From positions 1 through 19,373 of the forward strand of contig SIAZ01000029.1 of NCBI GenBank assembly GCA_009695405.1: a stretch of DNA of 19,373 bases. The letters are read 5' to 3'. Below, one piece after another: positions 16,001 through 19,373 of this stretch (position 1 is its first letter; each line of letters opens with the position of its first letter). This stretch comes from Pedosphaera sp. (GTDB lineage Bacteria; Verrucomicrobiota; Verrucomicrobiia; Limisphaerales; UBA9464). Below the pieces are notes generated by a model. The model saw nothing but the letters and a program-made list of their open reading frames with translations, made no database searches and was not told the origin of the DNA. The translations under genes and the position numbers were made by a program.

Positions 16001-16760
16001 GTTGGGAATGCTGTATCCCAGCTTGCGCGATCGGGCGTCGAGTTATTCGGCTTATTCGACAGCTACCTTTCAAGACCTTTGGGCTGGCACGATGGAGACG
16101 GCGGCGAAACTAGAAATCAATACCTTTGAATCGGTGGTGCTGTTGAACCGAGGAGCCGGCTTTGAAGTGCGAATTCTTCCGGCCGCGATGAATCAATCGC
16201 CCGCGTTTGGGCTGTGTGTGGCCGACTACGATGGGGACGGACATGAGGATGTTTTTGTCGCCCAAAATAGTTCAACTGCACAACCGTTTGGAGAGCGGAC
16301 GGATGCTGGGCGGGGGATCTGGTTGCGTGGAGATGGACGAGGCAGTTTCACTGCGGATCTAAACTCAGGCGTTAGCGTGTCTGGCGATGGGCGTGGCGCT
16401 GCCGTAGCGGATTACGATGCCGACGGGCGGATTGATCTGGTGGTGACTCAGAACGGCGCTGATACCACGCTTTGGAGGAATGTCACCGCGAAGCCTGGGG
16501 TGCGCATCCGATTAAAGGGGGCTCTAGGAAATCCATCCGCGATTGGGGCATCGATGCGGTTAGTTTATTCAGCAAAGGCAGGGCCTTGGCGTGAAATCCA
16601 TTTAGGGTCAGGCTATTGGTCTTGTGATGATCCGATTGCAGTTTTAGGAAAATCAGGAGAACCAACGGGGGTAGAAGTTCGCTGGCCTGGGGGGCGTGTC
16701 TCCACACAACCGATCAAACTGGGTCAAAGCGAGGTTCAGATTTCGATTTCGTCACTGTGA
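13059..16760 (+). CDS. Giant exported FG-GAP/VCBS repeat protein with two ASPIC/UnbV domains (CRTAC1-like), copy 2
   Basis: The 1233 residues begin with a clear signal peptide (basic SRRSNFGR, then a hydrophobic core ending VVLTAG; cleavage near residue 31). Thirteen intact DxDxDG-type loops (first ligands include D87, D146, D197 and D1118) alternate with propeller strands. ASPIC/UnbV domains lie at about 568-655 (NTRGIGAHLSIRAG... GGRYLSGDE) and 1148-1233 (IGASMRL... GSGYWSCDDP... VEVRWPGG). It aligns with copy 1 along the whole length, with shared blocks such as GDGDLDLYV, DLYVCND and WINET, so the two are tandem paralogues. It keeps FSRQPLLPERLSQLGPG, the form I recall for the family. One calcium loop is lost (952-962, ELGSGNGNDL). 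Translation is probably coupled to copy 1. Its 3' end overlaps the convergent glycosidase-like pseudogene by 9 bases. Ligand unknown. Confidence 0.9.
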   Translation: MIVISRRSNFGRVAACTTLFFVWVSVVLTAGPSSYKIQPLTGRMDSVPGLTRLSARDLGISFTNRLADARSITNRNLLSGSGVAIGDVDGDGLPDLFLVGLDTPPALYRNLGSWRFTDISETALAGTNWRNPFSGSFDLTGTTMADLDGDGDLDLLVNALGGGTRFFGNDGAGRFTEQTDVAGLRSQTGAMSLTLADIDGDGDLDLYVARFRPVTVLDQPNTKYQLRQTPEGPVIVSVNGRPATAPDLVHRFELGPSGDIVELGEVDSLFLNEGAGHFTEVPWTSGAFLDEAGLTLKTPPRDWGLAARFHDLNTDGRPDLYVCNDLQTPDRVWINETARGGPIRFRALSPLALRTNPTFSMGVEFADFDRNGFVDIFVVDMFSRNRAWRQTQMAGASPTVRLPGNFYDRAQVQRNSLQMNRGDGTWADTAWQAGVAASEWSWGPLAVDIDLDGFEDILVPNGQWRDFQDADAGVRLAKAQPKGGSSTAARIAELVRTLPKLATPNVAFRNRGDATFEDVSVAWGFNTGSISQGAALADLDGDGDIDVVMNDLMDAPAIYRNNAVAGRVSVRLRGRRPNTRGIGAHLSIRAGELPVQTQEMIAGGRYLSGDEAVRTFATGKAKTVDVEVHWRSGVVDRFPNIPADTAVEITEGDTEALSKLPSPRVAYFESVSSRLNHKHFDEYFDDFSRQPLLPERLSQLGPGVTWTDLNGDDRSDLVIGAGRGGKLSVYLNRGDGNFDLQDRPPFQKPTGRDLTTLLPLSGAIIAGVSNYEDGLTNGGALRLYDPASGRSGEMLIGLPFSTGPLAAADVDGDGLLEVFVGGRVRSGQYPEPVQSLLLRNEGGRFIPITRWEGLGLISSACFTDLDADGCPDLVVVGEWGKPHFFHNQAGQLLAWKPSFKSFSGGGLYGAWNSITAGDFDEDGRMDLVLGNSGNNRRHTASSQAPRRLWYGELGSGNGNDLVETWFDPSGKKDRAERDYLMLGMLYPSLRDRASSYSAYSTATFQDLWAGTMETAAKLEINTFESVVLLNRGAGFEVRILPAAMNQSPAFGLCVADYDGDGHEDVFVAQNSSTAQPFGERTDAGRGIWLRGDGRGSFTADLNSGVSVSGDGRGAAVADYDADGRIDLVVTQNGADTTLWRNVTAKPGVRIRLKGALGNPSAIGASMRLVYSAKAGPWREIHLGSGYWSCDDPIAVLGKSGEPTGVEVRWPGGRVSTQPIKLGQSEVQISISSL

Positions 16761-19233
16761 GTCAAGTTTGGGAATCGGCTCCGCCTGAAGCCGCTGGGGA
16801 AGCCCTAGAACACGCAATTCTAATGTCAGAGTAGCTTGGGCTGAGACCTGCCCCACGAGCCGAATTGTGACCGGTTGTCCTCGGGGCGGAAGAAGAAGGG
16901 TCTCAACGGAAATTCGCCCAGTTTCGCGTCCAGTCGCATCAATCAGAATAGCCTCTTTTCCGCCGGAAAATTTCAAACGACCTTTGCTAGGTAAAGGCAG
17001 GGCGTCTGCTGGAAGAAGTGGATGGCCGTCGATCTCAAGCTGAATGGCGATCTGTGGAGTCGTAGCTGTTGAATGAATCATCCATTGGACTGGTTGAACT
17101 GGGGCCAAGTGTGTGAAGCCTCCAGGCAATAAAGCTTCAGTCCCGTTGGTCAGGGTAAGCCGAGCAAAGGAGGCCTCCTGAAGATTCCAAGTTCCCTCGC
17201 CAGCAGAACTCAGGTGAAATTCGCGTTGGTTGTCTCGAAGAAGAGTCCGGACTTCTGAGGGGAAGGCACCAGCTCTACGGGCCGTTTCCCATAGCCCAAT
17301 TCGAGCTAAGATTGCTGCGGTAGATCCGAACTGACGGGCGGTGTTAGCAGAGTCGGGATCGGCAGCTAATTGGGTTGTGCTGGAGAGGCTAGTGGCGAGG
17401 GCAAATCCCGCATCGAATCCTGCGGCGCGGGCTAATAACCATTCGGCATCTTCGATACCTGTATCGGGGCCAAGGGCAAACCAGCCCAACATATGGGGCA
17501 TGAAGTTGCGCTCAAATAGCACCTGATTCTTAAATCGGTAAAGCGTCTGACTTTCGCGGAAACCGGCATACCAAGGCTCACCTCAGTTCATACGGGTATT
17601 GGTGTGCCAGTTAAAATGCCCAGGATTGCTGGCGTCGTTGATGAGTGTCCCACGTAACTCCGGATCCAATGCTCGCTCCCATGCTTCAGTAAACAGGGTT
17701 CGCCCGTATTGCCCATGCCCAGAGGCCCAGTTGCCTTCTAATCCATCGAAGGATAATTGCCGGGCTCCTGTTCGATTACAAAAATCAGCAATTTTACGAG
17801 CGATCTCGATGGAAAGCCGTGCATCAGCGTGGAAGGCTTTGTACGGATGATCCAAGAGACGATCGACAGTGGTTTCAACGGAATGTGCCGCCGCACGGGT
17901 TCCCCAAGCGCCTCGCTGGCATTGAAGTAACCGCCAAGGTGCTGCGGTCGTCAGTGTGGAAAATCGAATCAGCTCTTCTCCGATTCGCACGGTGTTTAAG
18001 GCTGATCCCTTCGAGAAAAAGTAAGGATCGGAAAGGGAAATTTCGGTTGTATCCGAACCAATGTCGCCGCTCAGTTCGGTTGAGCCAATCACCGCTAGAC
18101 CAGCGTCGGGGACTGGGGTCACGTAGGGATCAGTGGGAGTGATAAAGTTAGAAAGAGTATGAAAGCCGATGCTTATCCCCGCACTTCGCGCTTTCTCGAC
18201 GCAGATTCGAAATCCAGTCCAGCCATTCGGAAATAAAGGGGGTTTGAGTTGGAAATGCCCCCAAGTAGCGAAGGGCGAACTATGGTAAAGGTACTTCAGC
18301 CCAGCGCGTCGGGTCATTTCAATGGCACGATCTACGTTGGCTTCGCTGAAGTCCATAATGAGATAAGAGGCCGTAGCTCCTCGGGCTTCTTTTCCCCAAA
18401 CGCCATCGATCAACGGATGCGGTAATCCTTCAGAAAGTTCAATGGCTCCGATGGTTTTAAGAGCCAGCGATTCGGGTCCAGCAAAGAGGGCTATCCCTCT
18501 ACCCATAACTCCAGCATCTAAATAGGCGGGCGCAATATATCGATCATGGCCCCAGTTTGAAATTACCCGTGAACGAGATCGATCACGGGTAAACGCTTGG
18601 AGAACACTACCAAAGGAAGTTGGGCGTGCTGTGTCGCCTCGGAATCCTTGACCCTTCTTTAGTGCCTCAGGTAAGTGAGGATACCAACCGATATCGTCAG
18701 CGCTAAATTCCTCCTCAATGTCGTTCTCCCGTAACGGATAGCCTCCCAGTGTTTTGACATTCAAGGCTTGGATCCCAATGGCGTCTTGGCGGTCTCGGAC
18801 CACCCCGACAATCTCGCCAATTGTCTCCCCGATGACCGTAGGATAGGGCCCCCATAAGACGAGTTCGATCCCGAGAGGTAATCCAGTAGTTGATCGGACT
18901 TTTATAACCTTGAGTGCGAGATGTGTCCCACCGCTGGTAATGGCAATCTAGGCTTCGGCCGATGCCGTCGTGAAGCTCAATGTTAATCGAGAGGTCGACG
19001 GATTCCATAGGGCTCGATCTGGCCGATGCCAACGGCCGTCGATCCGGCACTGTAACAGCGGCGATGGTTGGCCGACGGCGATTAACTGACGGCCCGATCC
19101 CTCTCGTACAATTTTAGAAAGCGATCCGCTGGCGTCGATCTCGAAGGTTGCGGTATCGGTGCGGAGTTGTACCTGACCTAAGAGAAGCCGAGGAAGGAAG
19201 AGACCAATGAAGAGGAATACAAACTCGGTGCAT
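16752..19233 (-). pseudogene. Secreted glycoside-hydrolase-like protein, inactivated
   Basis: One - strand reading frame of about 827 codons can be followed here, broken at three points. An ATG at 19233 (MHRV...) and the hydrophobic signal core (FLFIGLFLPRLLLGQ) are in different frames one base apart. A TAG lies at 18950-18948 (AEA*IAITSGG). A TGA lies at 17585-17583 (NTRMN*GEPWYAGFRESQ), where Trp is expected. Between these points the protein looks well preserved: an N-terminal beta-rich domain, a TIM-barrel-like centre (LKYLYHSSPFATWGHF, GFHTLSNFITPTDPYVTPVP, LSFDGLEGNWASGHG with candidate catalytic Asp/Glu near 17736-17750) and a C-terminal beta-sandwich. It resembles large uncharacterised glycosidase-like proteins of PVC and Bacteroidetes bacteria as I recall them. 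The substrate is unknown. Separate ORFs of 406 aa (GTG at 18803) and 256 aa (17522) are fragments of it. Sequencing error is possible but needs three separate errors. Confidence 0.75.
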
Positions 19234-19253
19234 TCACAAGTTGTCGGTGAATG
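19231..19253. repeat. Inverted repeat between divergent genes
   Basis: CATTCAC (19231-19237) and GTGAATG (19247-19253) form a 7-bp perfect inverted repeat with a 9-base spacer, inside which ACAA and TTGT can also pair. It covers the ATG of the - strand glycosidase-like pseudogene and lies 40 bases before the likely start of the + strand edge gene. It could be an operator, an element end, or chance. Confidence 0.35.
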
Positions 19254-19292
19254 AGCTGAACTACCAGCGGCAAAGAGCTCATAAAGCAGGGC

Positions 19293-19373
19293 GTGCTTAA
19301 AGAACTAGTATTGCAAGGGCGACGGATGGGATCTGAGGAAGTGGAGTGGTTACGGAGATGGATTGAGGAGCAT
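19293..19373 (+). CDS. N-terminus of a DUF4338/DruA-like protein (partial, runs off the window)
   Basis: From GTG 19293 the frame reads VLKELVLQGRRMGSEEVEWL and then RRWIEEH to the last base, with no stop. The pattern of a short helix, then G-R, then EEVxWLRxWIxEH matches what I recall of the start of DUF4338 proteins, which include DruA of the Druantia anti-phage system and many mobile-element-associated copies. Only 27 residues are visible, so this is a lead, not an identification. The frame is open from 19260. TTG 19311 and ATG 19326 are alternative starts, and none has a clear Shine-Dalgarno motif. The gene is divergent from the inactivated glycosidase-like gene, so its arrival may have damaged the 5' end of that gene. 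Confidence 0.45.
   Translation, partial: MLKELVLQGRRMGSEEVEWLRRWIEEH

Noticed and set aside
17583..17585. Genome-wide reassignment of TGA to Trp
   Set aside because: The WD40 gene, FG-GAP copy 1 and FG-GAP copy 2 all end at TGA in sensible places, and Trp is encoded by TGG elsewhere.
18715..19050. 111-codon - strand ORF starting MPDRRPLASARS
   Set aside because: It is an out-of-frame shadow. The neighbouring frame carries the glycosidase-like protein with hydrophobic signal and domain features.

Overview
The window reads as chromosomal DNA of a Gram-negative bacterium, most likely from the Verrucomicrobia/PVC group (for example the Pedosphaera/Limisphaerales side). This is inferred, not proven. 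The pointers are an lpxK with the long N-terminal extension I associate with that group, a divergent dnaE, two very large secreted FG-GAP/ASPIC-UnbV proteins, a secreted glycosidase-like protein, and scarce Shine-Dalgarno motifs. All stop codons at the ends of intact genes fit the standard code.

Left part (1-8025), housekeeping. After an unresolved gene edge (1-162), dnaE (replicative DNA polymerase III alpha, +) converges on lpxK (lipid A 4'-kinase, -). Divergent from lpxK lies glnB (PII nitrogen-signalling protein, +). It overlaps a histone H1-tail-like Lys/Ala/Pro protein built from 45-bp repeats. A strong terminator closes that pair. A 377-bp AT-richer gap follows, holding a second perfect hairpin terminator and two DnaA-box-like sites, and then dnaA (+). 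This gap is the best candidate in the window for a DnaA-regulated promoter or an origin. A short interval bounded by the two terminators could encode a small RNA.

Middle part (8166-16760), a three-gene + strand cluster of exported beta-propeller proteins: a 378-aa WD40-like protein, then two giant paralogues of 1248 and 1233 aa. Each giant has two rounds of [FG-GAP calcium-binding repeats + ASPIC/UnbV domain]. The genes are separated by 13 nt and then overlap by 4 nt (ATGA). This looks like a tandem duplication within an operon for a surface or periplasmic function. The substrate cannot be read from the sequence.

Right part (16752-19373). A large secreted glycoside-hydrolase-like gene lies on the - strand, converging on the second giant gene with a 9-nt overlap. 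It is broken by an in-frame TGA where a Trp is expected, an in-frame TAG, and an apparent one-base frameshift in the signal peptide, while the rest of the frame is well preserved. This suggests recent inactivation. At the right edge, divergent from it, begins a + strand gene whose visible residues resemble the N-terminus of DUF4338/DruA-family proteins, which are linked to mobile elements and Druantia defence. A 7-bp inverted repeat sits between them. This edge, plus the H1-like/PII pair and the dnaA upstream gap, are the places most worth a second look.
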